14,788 nt of DNA from positions 1 to 14,788 of the forward strand of contig JAQCNR010000432.1 of assembly GCA_028274925.1 (NCBI GenBank). Reading direction: 5' to 3'. Positions 1-6,858 of the stretch are shown here, piece after piece. A program made the position numbers and the translations under genes. Each line of letters opens with the position of its first letter. Position 1 is the first letter of the stretch. Below the pieces are notes generated by a model. That model was not told where the DNA came from. It ran no database searches and was given only the letters and a program-made list of their open reading frames with translations. The stretch comes from Halovenus sp. Its GTDB lineage: Archaea > Halobacteriota > Halobacteria > Halobacteriales > Haloarculaceae.

Positions 1-3
1 GAT

Positions 4-1875
4 ATGAGCGACCCCACGTCCGTCGGAGGGGACTGCTCGGCCCTCAATAGACGGACATACCTGAAGTTAGGAGTTACTGCGGTATCGACACTTCCGGGGG
101 GGATAGTTACTGGGTCATCGGCAAAAACAGTCTCACGTCACGGGATTGAGTTCAAACGGTCCCAAGACGCTATTGACGACCTCGGTATGGACCCAACTGG
201 CGAGGAACCAATTGACGTAGGCCTTGGAGAGGCAGCAGACGGTGACCTCATACAATTTCCGGATGGGAGCTACCGATTCGATGGAGGGACAGAGAGTTCA
301 ATACGGAACGGAACTCGGGGGTTCGAGGGGGTCGGTGAAAATGTAACTTTTAGCACAGCAAACGAGAGCACAGGCTACCTTCTCGAAGCAACCGAGATGG
401 ATGGGATATACGTCTCGGATATAGCCCTGGACCAGCGGCCCACAAACAGCGGTATTGGTGTTCGGCTCACTGGAGACCGTGTTATTTGTAAAGACATCGA
501 ACTCTTGGGTGACTATGATCGGCCTACCGGTGGCGTCCCGCTTCTCTCACACGCCACAGAATCACCTACCGAACAGTCGCTCGTCGAGGGTATCACGGCG
601 ACTGGTGGCTGTATTAGTCGACCAGCACTTGGACGGCCGGGGATATTCCTCGAACGGTCACACAACGGGACCCTGACAGTTCGAGACTGTGACCTGAGAC
701 AATTTCCGAACGCGGCTGTTTATGCCACTCGGCATTCGGGAAGAGTCCGCGTGATTGATTCGTTTTTCGAGAACAACGCTGCCGCAATACACCTCACTAA
801 CCCCGGCAGTCGAATCGAACGATCCAAGATTGTCGTCAATGAGGTCCCCGCTTCAGTGGAGGTTCCCACTGCCGACAGCCCGTTCCTGCTGCATGGTATC
901 GCAGTCAGCGGTGCGGGAAATAAGGGCGTCTCAGGTGTCCCACTTGCTGTTTCGAACTCGACGGTACGGGTTGGTGATGTGCGTAGCGATTTCCCCGCGG
1001 TAGTGAACAGCGCTTCAGGGACATCCTTAGAGCTGGAGGATTGTGAAGTTGTCTTTGATAACAATGGACAGTCCGTGGTTTGTGCAACGACTCCGGGGCC
1101 CCAGCGCAACCAGTCCGTCGGCGCACTCACCCTCCGGGATTCGGTCGTTCGGGGCGACGGAACCGTGGGTACAATCGTGCTTGTCGAGAATGCTGACGGG
1201 ACGGCAGTTGTGAATTCTGCCCTAGAGTTGTCCGGTGGTGACGGCATCACGATCCGCGAGTCAAAACGGTGCAACATTGAGCAGACCAGCATTGGTGTCC
1301 CTGGCCGCGCGGGAGTGTATACGAATTCGAGCGTAGATGCGTTTGGTATCAGCCCTCGCCAGCTCCCCAGTTCTGAGCCGTGTTCTAGTTCGCAAGGCCC
1401 GAAATTGGACAGGGTGACTATCGATACCATCAACCCTCCGACGTGGTATGAATTTACCGTGGATGGCCGGCTCGAGTCGGACTCAGTGAAACGCACCAAT
1501 CAGTCGATTTCAGGTGAGAACACTGAGGGAGTAGTTGCGTCTGAACCAGCGACGTACGCTATCGATGGTGAGATTACCGACTTTAGACTCGGCGACGGTG
1601 GGAAAGTGTATCTGAACGGGAATCAGGTCGACAAGAACAGCGTCGGCCGTGGGTATCCCCATCGACTGTTGTTTGATGGTAGAGAGACTGACACGTCCCA
1701 CGCGTTCTCTGCCACCAGACTGTCCCCGAAAGCGCCGAGAACAGGCACAGACAATCAAGTTGATATTGCCGAAACATCGGCAGTCGATACGTATCGATTC
1801 GCCGGTTCGCTCGAAGCACTGTCAGTTGAGGGGACCGCCACACTGTCGTTCTCGCCGCCGGACAATTCTCGATAG
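4..1875 (+). CDS. Tat-exported right-handed beta-helix surface protein with haloarchaeal C-terminal repeat domain
   Basis: Secreted or cell-surface protein of 623 residues; no enzyme activity can be assigned. A twin-arginine signal is visible (N15-R16-R17-T-Y-L-K, then a hydrophobic stretch to about residue 38), so Tat export is expected. No lipobox Cys follows it. Residues about 90-470 show irregular short repeats rich in V/I/N/D/G (e.g. VRVIDSFFENNAAAIHL), as in parallel beta-helix (pectate-lyase-like) folds. Residues about 480-620 hold two related units, YAIDGEITDFRL...VYLNGNQVD and YRFAGSLEALSVEGTATLSF. From memory this resembles a C-terminal module common in secreted haloarchaeal beta-helix proteins. 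The start is ATG at position 4, only 3 nt from the window edge; the Tat motif at residue 16 supports it, but its promoter is not visible. It is convergent with the PadR gene. Polysaccharide binding or processing is possible, but unproven. Confidence 0.85.
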   Translation: MSDPTSVGGDCSALNRRTYLKLGVTAVSTLPGGIVTGSSAKTVSRHGIEFKRSQDAIDDLGMDPTGEEPIDVGLGEAADGDLIQFPDGSYRFDGGTESSIRNGTRGFEGVGENVTFSTANESTGYLLEATEMDGIYVSDIALDQRPTNSGIGVRLTGDRVICKDIELLGDYDRPTGGVPLLSHATESPTEQSLVEGITATGGCISRPALGRPGIFLERSHNGTLTVRDCDLRQFPNAAVYATRHSGRVRVIDSFFENNAAAIHLTNPGSRIERSKIVVNEVPASVEVPTADSPFLLHGIAVSGAGNKGVSGVPLAVSNSTVRVGDVRSDFPAVVNSASGTSLELEDCEVVFDNNGQSVVCATTPGPQRNQSVGALTLRDSVVRGDGTVGTIVLVENADGTAVVNSALELSGGDGITIRESKRCNIEQTSIGVPGRAGVYTNSSVDAFGISPRQLPSSEPCSSSQGPKLDRVTIDTINPPTWYEFTVDGRLESDSVKRTNQSISGENTEGVVASEPATYAIDGEITDFRLGDGGKVYLNGNQVDKNSVGRGYPHRLLFDGRETDTSHAFSATRLSPKAPRTGTDNQVDIAETSAVDTYRFAGSLEALSVEGTATLSFSPPDNSR

Positions 1876-1931
1876 CTGGGTGCGAGAAAATTAACGGACA
1901 GAAAGAGGTTACTTATTGATACAAACAAAGT

Positions 1932-1979
1932 GGCTGTTGCGCTGACAACACGTACCCCGGGCGCCGTCAGCTGACAGCC
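1932..1979. terminator. Two-step inverted repeat between convergent genes
   Basis: GGCTGT (1932-1937) pairs with ACAGCC (1974-1979), and GCTGAC (1941-1946) pairs with GTCAGC (1966-1971), giving 12 bp in two helices with a small 3/2-nt internal loop and a 19-nt loop. It sits in the 143-bp gap between the stop of the beta-helix gene and the stop of the PadR gene. The position suggests a bidirectional 3'-end or RNA-stability element. There is no strong U-tract directly after it, so termination is an inference. Confidence 0.45.
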
Positions 1980-2018
1980 TCAATAATGACGGTCTCGACG
2001 ACACTTTAATTCGATTAC

Positions 2019-2306
2019 TCACTCAAATTTGACGTACTCATTCTCCCACTCGCGTCGTCGCTTCAACTCAATTTCGCCTTTCTCTGAGACTGCATAATAG
2101 TTTGACCGTCTGTCGATCATCCCTTTGTCGAGATACTCCTGCTCTACGAGTGTATCAAGGTTCGGGTACAGGCGGCCGTGAGTGATCTCTTCGAGCTCCC
2201 CCTCCAGCTCCTGCTTAATTTCCTGTCCCGTCGGTTCGTCTTTGTCGCTAGCGACGTATAGGATGTCTCGCTGGAAACTCGTAAGCTCGAACAATGGAAC
2301 ACTCAT
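2019..2306 (-). CDS. PadR-family winged-helix transcriptional regulator
   Basis: Small DNA-binding regulator of about 95 residues. The sequence MSVPLFELTSFQRDILYVAS, then ITHGRLYPNLDTL and the following basic Asp-Arg-Arg stretch in IDRRSNYYAVSEKGE, is the typical PadR winged helix: HGRLYPNLDTL is the recognition region and RRSNYYAVSEKG the wing. Haloarchaeal PadR proteins of this size usually lack the long C-terminal helical domain. I chose the ATG at 2306 because the family begins just before the FQRDILY segment. An in-frame TTG at 2342 would add 12 residues (107 aa), and a TATA-like TTTATCAT at 2370-2363 lies about 25 nt upstream of that TTG. The real start is therefore open; with ATG 2306 there would be a leader of about 35 nt. 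The target genes are unknown; the neighbours are the beta-helix gene and the DUF1616 gene. Confidence 0.85.
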   Translation of the reverse strand: MSVPLFELTSFQRDILYVASDKDEPTGQEIKQELEGELEEITHGRLYPNLDTLVEQEYLDKGMIDRRSNYYAVSEKGEIELKRRREWENEYVKFE

Positions 2307-2362
2307 TATCCAATCTACGTTGTCGACGGACTTTGTTAGCAAATCATGAATTTCACAAATCT

Positions 2363-2370
2363 ATGATAAA
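2363..2370 (-). promoter_or_regulatory. TATA-like box of the PadR gene
   Basis: On the minus strand this reads TTTATCAT. It places a transcription start near 2342, which is 36 nt before the preferred ATG and directly at the alternative TTG. Confidence 0.4.
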
Positions 2371-2402
2371 CTACCCAGTAAGCAGACTCAAATAATCATT
2401 CC

Positions 2403-2436
2403 TGACACGCGTTCGACGGCAAACCTGAACGTGTCA
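2403..2436. repeat. Inverted repeat upstream of the PadR promoter
   Basis: TGACA (2403-2407) and CGTTC (2410-2414) pair with GAACG (2427-2431) and TGTCA (2432-2436), giving 10 bp with a 2-nt bulge and a 12-nt loop. It lies about 35 nt upstream of the TATA-like box of the PadR gene. An operator role is possible but unproven. Confidence 0.35.
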
Positions 2437-2867
2437 CGGTACACTTATTTCCCGTGGTTTCGTAGATATAATTGGTATCCGACCCACCCGGTAAGCCAGC
2501 TTGTGTGCCAGCAACCTGCGTGCCGTGCGTGCCGGATGCCCTTTTTCGCGAGTGGGTTAGCTTCGAATTAGTGATAGCAAGCCATCTTTCGTTACTAAAT
2601 TATTTTGCTGACTGGTTTTACCACAATGATGATATCCAGTCCAGAGATTCTCGTGACTTTGACCTATTTATCATGTTACCCCTACAGAAGACTAAACGCG
2701 TCCTGCCCTATTGAATACTTCATCTGGGGTATTGAAAAGACTCTGTCCCGAACGAAAGTTTTGAATTCTGAACCAATTTTACCCTCTGTTTATTCCGATT
2801 TGCCCAGCTGCATTCTTTATGACAGACAGCAGATGTTGGTACGACGACTGTCGAGTGGACGAACAAA

Positions 2868-2879
2868 TTTAAGTATAAT
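2868..2879 (+). promoter_or_regulatory. Strong TATA-like box, distal promoter candidate for the DUF1616 gene
   Basis: TTTAAGTATAAT closely resembles haloarchaeal TATA boxes. It would start transcription near 2900-2906 and give a leader of about 65-70 nt before ATG 2972. The leader holds a tiny GTG frame (2906-2938, 10 codons), which may be chance. Confidence 0.4.
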
Positions 2880-2938
2880 CCTTGCTCCAGAGAGCTCGAC
2901 ACGTAGTGAGTCCACAACAAGACGATGTTAGGAGATGA

Positions 2939-2948
2939 TTAATTTTGT
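2939..2948 (+). promoter_or_regulatory. Proximal TATA-like box of the DUF1616 gene
   Basis: TTAATTTTGT is centred about 28 nt before the ATG at 2972, the right spacing for a leaderless haloarchaeal transcript. Confidence 0.4.
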
Positions 2949-2971
2949 AACCTTGTCCCATTCAAACAGGC

Positions 2972-3958
2972 ATGGCAAATAGTGCGGGAAGTTCGGGCCG
3001 ACTAAGTTTTGTTTCTACTGATCTTATCCTGGTTGGATTAGTCGGTACTTGGTTGATTTTAACCGCAACTGTTGAACTCGGTGACTTTCCTGCCAGAGCG
3101 ATAGTCGGCTTGGTCGCAATTCTCTTTGCACCCGGATATGCACTCGTTGCTGCTCTCTTCCCACACAAGAACACAACTACCGGCAACTTTGCAGATATCC
3201 GAGCCGAAGTGACAGGGATCGAAGGGCGGGTCACTGTTATCGAACGTCTCCTTTTGAGCGTCGCACTAAGTGCATGTCTGGTCCCGCTTCTCGGACTGGG
3301 TCTGGCGCTGATACAGATGCAAATACAGGCCTCCACCTCGATGGCAGCGGTCGGAGCCACCACAGTGGGTCTTACAGTCGTTGCATTCGTTCGGCGGAGA
3401 CTAGTGCAGCCACAGGAACGGTTTGGACTGAAGATTGGTGCAGTTCTCCAGTCACTTTTTTCACAAGTACGGGAACCGAACTCGCCGCTTGTTGTCTTGT
3501 TGGCTGTGGGGTTTATCATTGCAGGTGCCGGAATCGGTGTTGCGGTGTTAGGGGCTGATCGTGGCGAGGATTTTACTGAATTCTCTGTATTAGCAGAAGA
3601 TCCTGACTCCGGCGAACTCGTCGCCGACAAGTATCCCGAAGAACTCACTGAGGATACGGCAGAACGGATTCACGTCGAAATCACCAATAATGAAGGCGAA
3701 ACTGTACAGTACAGCGTGATTGTATTGCTACAATCATTCGATGAGTCGGGCCAAGTTCAAGCTACGGAGAGACTTTATCAGTTCAGGATGACCCTCGAAC
3801 CTGGTGAAACGACACGTGAACAACGGATGGCCCGACCAGAGTTAACAGGAGCAGACCTCAGAGTGACGTATCTACTGTACATTGACTCACCACCGGAGTC
3901 TCCGAGCACGGAGAACGCCTATCGGCACGCTCATCTCTGGGTCGATATCCCAGCCTAG
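2972..3958 (+). CDS. DUF1616-family integral membrane protein
   Basis: Membrane protein of 328 residues with unknown biochemical role. Five hydrophobic segments are visible at about 17-36, 42-63, 94-115, 124-141 and 172-194. The second contains the family-typical LFAPGYALVAALFP. After the last helix a soluble domain of about 130 residues follows (EFSVLAEDPDSGELVADKYP, then HVEITNNEGETVQYSVIV and a C-terminal beta-rich part), resembling the NEW3/Ig-like C-terminal half of DUF1616 proteins. These proteins often sit in haloarchaeal clusters for surface glycosylation or exopolysaccharide; here no glycosyltransferase is nearby, so such a role is only suggested. The start ATG at 2972 fits the TATA-like box about 28 nt upstream. 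The gene is convergent with the small membrane protein gene downstream. Confidence 0.85.
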   Translation: MANSAGSSGRLSFVSTDLILVGLVGTWLILTATVELGDFPARAIVGLVAILFAPGYALVAALFPHKNTTTGNFADIRAEVTGIEGRVTVIERLLLSVALSACLVPLLGLGLALIQMQIQASTSMAAVGATTVGLTVVAFVRRRLVQPQERFGLKIGAVLQSLFSQVREPNSPLVVLLAVGFIIAGAGIGVAVLGADRGEDFTEFSVLAEDPDSGELVADKYPEELTEDTAERIHVEITNNEGETVQYSVIVLLQSFDESGQVQATERLYQFRMTLEPGETTREQRMARPELTGADLRVTYLLYIDSPPESPSTENAYRHAHLWVDIPA

Positions 3959-3985
3959 CAACTCCCTGCCTGGGCACTGTCTCGT

Positions 3986-4009
3986 GTGAGCTCAATACTT
4001 GAAACTCAC
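3986..4009. terminator. Weak hairpin between convergent membrane protein genes
   Basis: GTGAG (3986-3990) pairs with CTCAC (4005-4009) around a 14-nt loop, in the 47-bp gap between convergent stops, and overlaps the stop codon of the downstream gene. A stem of only 5 bp is weak evidence. Confidence 0.2.
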
Positions 4010-4308
4010 GCTATCGCAGCGAATCGCTCGGCGATGATGAGTGCGAAGACAATCCAGCCCAGGAGCTTAATCCACTTGAGTCGACTCCACCACGGTGTCT
4101 TGGGGTCTGAGGGTGCGAAGATTTCACTGCTAATGAGAAACCAAAGGAACGAAATGACGTAGTACGCCCTGAGTGAGAACCGTTCCGTCGATATGAGTAT
4201 GAGAGGGAGGGCAAGTATAATTCCAGCGAGGACAGCGAGGAAGAGCCGGAATCGTCGCTTTTGTGCCGCCGGAGTATCTACCGCGAGTATATTACGTACC
4301 TCAGCCAC
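4006..4308 (-). CDS. Small three-helix membrane protein, unknown function
   Basis: I do not recognise a family. The product is about 100 residues, with three likely membrane helices (using the GTG start, about 21-40, 47-64 and 80-97), a basic KRRFR stretch before the first, and a Pro/Trp-rich SDPKTPWWSRLKW loop before the last. That pattern of positive residues next to clean hydrophobic segments supports a real gene. No ATG is available: GTG at 4308 and TTG at 4317 are the in-frame options, and I prefer GTG. No clear TATA box at the right distance is visible for either. It is convergent with the DUF1616 gene, so a shared membrane or surface role is conceivable, but nothing in the sequence proves it. 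Confidence 0.6.
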   Translation of the reverse strand: MAEVRNILAVDTPAAQKRRFRLFLAVLAGIILALPLILISTERFSLRAYYVISFLWFLISSEIFAPSDPKTPWWSRLKWIKLLGWIVFALIIAERFAAIA

Positions 4309-4317
4309 AATGATCAA

Positions 4318-4721
4318 CTCGTATAGTTCCTAATGGAGAACGAGGTTTAGTAATGGAGTTTTATTCTAGATTGTTTTTCTGGTTATAGAATTCCTATACG
4401 TACCTCGGATATAGTAGCATTCTATTATTACACGACTAAACACAGCGGAGGGCAGTCCGAAGGAACAGGATCACAGACTGAGACTGCAGTTTGAAGAAGG
4501 CAGTAGTTTGAATCTTAGCATCTTTACAACGTGGCTAGTCGTTGGAGAGTTTTGTAACACATTGTTTTGTGATTCCTATCTTGGCTGTCATATTTCTCGT
4601 ATTCCCTGTGTAGAGTATATAAAAAACCGATTCTCTGCAGGAACAAAACCACTCATATTCCTGAATATCGTCATAAGTATCCAGTTTGTACTTTAGTGTC
4701 ATCATCTAGAACCAGTGCGGT
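4318..4721. other. Gene-poor, AT-rich stretch of about 400 bases
   Basis: No credible gene. A 62-codon frame at 4508-4696 starts with TTG, is Cys/Ile/Phe-rich and not acidic, and matches nothing I know. It contains an isolated TATAAAAAA tract near 4618-4626 and a short imperfect direct repeat GCAGT..TTTGAA near 4488-4515. The Nudix promoter lies at its right end. Confidence 0.55.
4691..4698 (+). promoter_or_regulatory. TATA-like box of the Nudix gene
   Basis: CTTTAGTG is centred about 27 nt before the ATG at 4722, which fits a leaderless transcript. Confidence 0.35.
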
Positions 4722-5189
4722 ATGTCGAGTCGAACTGAGCAGCAGTTATCGTTTGGTCCCCAGCTCAGAGAAAGTGCGAAAGCACTAGTGGTCCGTGGCG
4801 ACGAAGTCCTGCTCGTCAAAGAAGCCCATGCCGACGGCTCCACATTCTGGACCCTTCCTGGCGGTGGCGTCGAATCAGCCGAGTCTCGATCCGCGGCGCT
4901 TCAACGAGAACTGTACGAGGAACTCAGGTGTCGGATAACTATCGGCGACACCCTCACACGCTACTGGTACGCTCACACGGGGCCGTCCAACACCGTCTCG
5001 CTGTGGTTTGTGTATAATTGTGTGCTCGTCACGTCTGCGAGCAAAAATCTGAAAGAAGGCATCCTCGCCAAGCGCTGGGTATCTCCTGACGAATTGCCGC
5101 CCAACACACTTCCACAAGTCCGGTATCTTGTGGAGTCGTATATCTCAGATGAAAGCAATAGCCACGAGCGTCGGCTGGATCACCAGTGA
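4722..5189 (+). CDS. Nudix hydrolase
   Basis: Protein of 155 residues that should hydrolyse a nucleoside diphosphate linked to another group; the substrate cannot be read from the sequence. The Nudix box runs from G48 to C70: G48-x5-E54-x7-R62-E63-L64-Y65-E66-E67-L68-R69-C70. The catalytic R-E-x-x-E-E core is intact, but the usual Gly before the last position is Arg69 and the last hydrophobic residue is Cys70. LPGGGVES before the box is typical, and W119 with a following PDELP resembles the usual C-terminal segment. ATG 4722 fits the upstream TATA-like box. The gene stands alone between two gene-poor stretches, so context gives no substrate. A regulatory Nudix-like role (for example ADP-ribose-linked) cannot be excluded. 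Confidence 0.88.
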   Translation: MSSRTEQQLSFGPQLRESAKALVVRGDEVLLVKEAHADGSTFWTLPGGGVESAESRSAALQRELYEELRCRITIGDTLTRYWYAHTGPSNTVSLWFVYNCVLVTSASKNLKEGILAKRWVSPDELPPNTLPQVRYLVESYISDESNSHERRLDHQ

Positions 5190-5556
5190 GTTAGTCCGTG
5201 CTCTTGTGTAGTTACGTTCGTACCCGCAGTAACTAATCGACTCCCGGCCCCGCTGAATGTGAGACCAGGTCTGTAGCACACACCTTACCGACTAAATCTG
5301 TGCGGATTGGCTAGTACTAGTTGATATATCGTTATACACTTTATCTGTTCTAGGTCGAAGAACGCTCTGAGTGATAGTGTATATTTTTTAATATTTTATT
5401 CGGCCTTTTTATATCGAGAACTCAGAATGTCGCTCTCGGTACGAGTCTGTGGTCAACAGTTCCGTCGCGCTTGCCGTCAGATGCTGATAGTACGCCTTGC
5501 AAAGTTCCGTCAAAATTAATCATCAGTATCATACCGTTACAGACCCGGTACGCCAA

Positions 5557-5990
5557 TCACGCGAAACGGCCGCCGTATTCGATATAGTACTCCCAGTGAA
5601 AGTCCCCTGTAATACCCAGTCCTCCAGATACCGTCCGTAGTGTACGAGGGCTAGTCGAGCACTGGATAAAGTCGGTCTGTGCAGTCACAGTTTTTCTCTC
5701 AGTATCACGTAACCTCTGGACAGCAATATTAGTAACCAATGACTCACCAGTGGCTTTGTAGCTGGGGTTCCGTCGGTCAGGAGTGAGATTGGAGCTGTTC
5801 GGCAACAGTGCCGTTCAACCAACAGTATTGAACTCATGCTACGGTCGGGGAAGCCTGGAATGAATTCGGAATTCCAGAGGTCTGTATACCACGGCCAGCC
5901 TCATTGACTGTGTTGTCGACAAAGCGACCGATGGTGTATTGTCCCCACGCTGGCAGGTGTGTCCAGTAGAGCGGCAATAGTCTACAGCCA
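5557..5990 (-). pseudogene. Possible decayed gene, minus strand, unknown family
   Basis: Two minus-strand reading frames look protein-like but lack a shared frame. Reading from about 5987 down to 5835 gives LPLYWTHLPAWGQYTIGRF and then VDNTVNEAGRGIQTSGIPNSF before a stop; it has an upstream stop and no plausible start. From 5805 down to 5557 another frame gives PDRRNPSYKATGESLVTNIA and ends with GDFHWEYYIEYGG. The order and strand would fit one ancestral gene broken by frameshifts. I recognise no family, and chance open frames remain possible. Confidence 0.25.
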
Positions 5991-6321
5991 ATTCCTCAGT
6001 GGACTGCACATGCGGGACATGGCCAAAGGTAGAGAATTGGTCCCAGCCACAAGATCATATTTTTACGACAGGAGCAGACAATCTTGTCGAGTACAGGCTA
6101 CCATCATCTGTAGAGTGAGGCCTCGTTGCTTTTGGGTTCCAGATTCTTGATTAGTCACCCCTAATTAAAATAGCGTCTCTATTCTACTTGTTGAATCAAA
6201 TGCCCCGGGTTCACAGCCAAATGAGCACATCAATCAAGCGGTGCCAAATGTGGCCAGCGGGGTGAGGTTTCAGTAAACTGGCTGACGCTCCTGGAGAACC
6301 AGAAGGGTTACCGAGTATTTA

Positions 6322-6354
6322 GATGTGTACGTATGGTCATAGTGGTCGTACATC
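6322..6354. repeat. Inverted repeat upstream of the DUF5805-integrase operon
   Basis: GATG (6322-6325) and TACG (6328-6331) pair with CGTA (6347-6350) and CATC (6351-6354), with a 2-nt bulge and a 15-nt loop. It lies about 70 nt upstream of the operon's TATA-like box. It could be a binding site for the DUF5805 protein or for the recombinase, but this is only inferred from position. Confidence 0.3.
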
Positions 6355-6421
6355 CTCCGAAATGGCACTAATAGGGATGTAGTTGCACAAATAATGCCTT
6401 TTAGATGGGTGTGTGACATCA

Positions 6422-6429
6422 GATTAATG
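6422..6429 (+). promoter_or_regulatory. TATA-like box of the DUF5805-integrase operon
   Basis: GATTAATG is centred about 28 nt before the ATG at 6454. A GGAGG at 6432-6436 lies too far upstream to act as a ribosome binding site for that ATG. Confidence 0.35.
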
Positions 6430-6453
6430 TAGGAGGCGTGTGAGACAGCACAT

Positions 6454-6858
6454 ATGGGCGCAGAATCGGACCAGGACACATCTCGGGCGGTCGTCCAGAC
6501 CTACGTGCCAACATACCAACGAGAACTCTGGGACGACCATGCTGACCGACTCGACATGTCCCGCAGCGAGTTCGTTCGGACAATGGTGCAGGCTGGTCGG
6601 CGACAGATTGGCGACGACCCCGAACTGGCGACGAGCGCGACGCCAGAACGTACCGACTCGGGCGACGACGAATCGCTGGGTGATGAAGTAGTCGCACTGT
6701 TAAACGAGGCTGATGCATTGGCGTGGGAAGAGTTACTCGCAGCACTCACCGACGACATCGAAAGCCGATTAGACGAGACGCTGCAGGAACTTCAAGAATC
6801 GAACAAAATACGGTATAGCGGCCGTGCAGATGGGTATGTGCTCGCGGAGGAATCATGA
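6454..6858 (+). CDS. DUF5805-family, ribbon-helix-helix-like DNA-binding protein
   Basis: Acidic protein of 134 residues. The N-terminal part, TYVPTYQRELWDDHADRLDM and then SRSEFVRTMVQAGRR (about residues 16-50), looks like a ribbon-helix-helix DNA-binding unit: a beta strand, a helix, and an S-x-S-E-F-V-R second helix. A long acidic linker follows, and residues about 75-130 form a predicted helical region ending in a small winged-like segment (IRYSGRADGYVLAEES). Proteins of this kind (DUF5805) are commonly found directly upstream of a tyrosine recombinase in haloarchaea. Here the stop overlaps the recombinase start as ATGA, so the two are translationally coupled. A likely role is as partner or regulator of the recombinase, by analogy with excisionase or accessory factors. 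That is inference from position. Confidence 0.85.
   Translation: MGAESDQDTSRAVVQTYVPTYQRELWDDHADRLDMSRSEFVRTMVQAGRRQIGDDPELATSATPERTDSGDDESLGDEVVALLNEADALAWEELLAALTDDIESRLDETLQELQESNKIRYSGRADGYVLAEES
6846..6850 (+). promoter_or_regulatory. Shine-Dalgarno site for the coupled recombinase start
   Basis: GGAGG ends 4 nt before ATG 6855. Haloarchaeal first genes are often leaderless, so a clear internal site supports the second gene being read from the shared transcript and fixes its start. Confidence 0.6.

Larger units (their letters stand above)
2307..2971. other. Gene-poor, AT-rich stretch of about 665 bases
   Basis: No convincing gene is seen. Short open frames at 2472-2714 (TTG start) and 2605-2931 overlap each other and show no recognisable domain or haloarchaeal acidic composition. 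The stretch contains the PadR promoter, an inverted repeat, a 9-bp tandem repeat (TGCGTGCCG at 2517-2525 and 2526-2534), and two TATA-like boxes facing the DUF1616 gene (2868-2879 and 2939-2948). Confidence 0.6.
5190..6453. other. Long stretch of about 1.26 kb with no intact gene, possible gene debris
   Basis: No intact gene is recognised. The left third is AT-rich (poly-T/A tract near 5385-5412) and holds the perfect palindromes CTAGTACTAG (5311-5320) and GATATATC (5323-5330). The middle third carries two protein-like minus-strand frames (about 5557-5805 and 5835-5987) that may be remnants of one gene. The right third holds an inverted repeat (6322-6354) and the promoter of the DUF5805-integrase operon. 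A 63-codon plus frame at 5959-6150 is not protein-like. Confidence 0.55.

Noticed and set aside
720..1499. 259-codon open frame on the minus strand inside the beta-helix gene
   Set aside because: Ser/Thr/Pro/Arg-rich shadow with no domain; the plus-strand frame has a Tat signal and beta-helix repeats.
2472..2931. Two overlapping plus-strand frames before the DUF1616 gene
   Set aside because: The first starts with TTG and neither has an acidic composition or a recognisable domain; the Val-Pro-Cys run comes from a 9-bp tandem repeat.
2962..3648. 228-codon minus frame inside the DUF1616 gene
   Set aside because: Basic, Ser/Thr/Pro-rich antisense shadow; the plus frame has clear membrane helices.
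4508..4696. 62-codon frame before the Nudix gene
   Set aside because: TTG start, Cys/Phe/Ile-rich, AT-driven, no conserved motif.
5959..6150. 63-codon plus frame in the gene-free stretch
   Set aside because: Basic and Cys-rich, not haloarchaeal in composition, no motif; the opposite strand reads more like protein.
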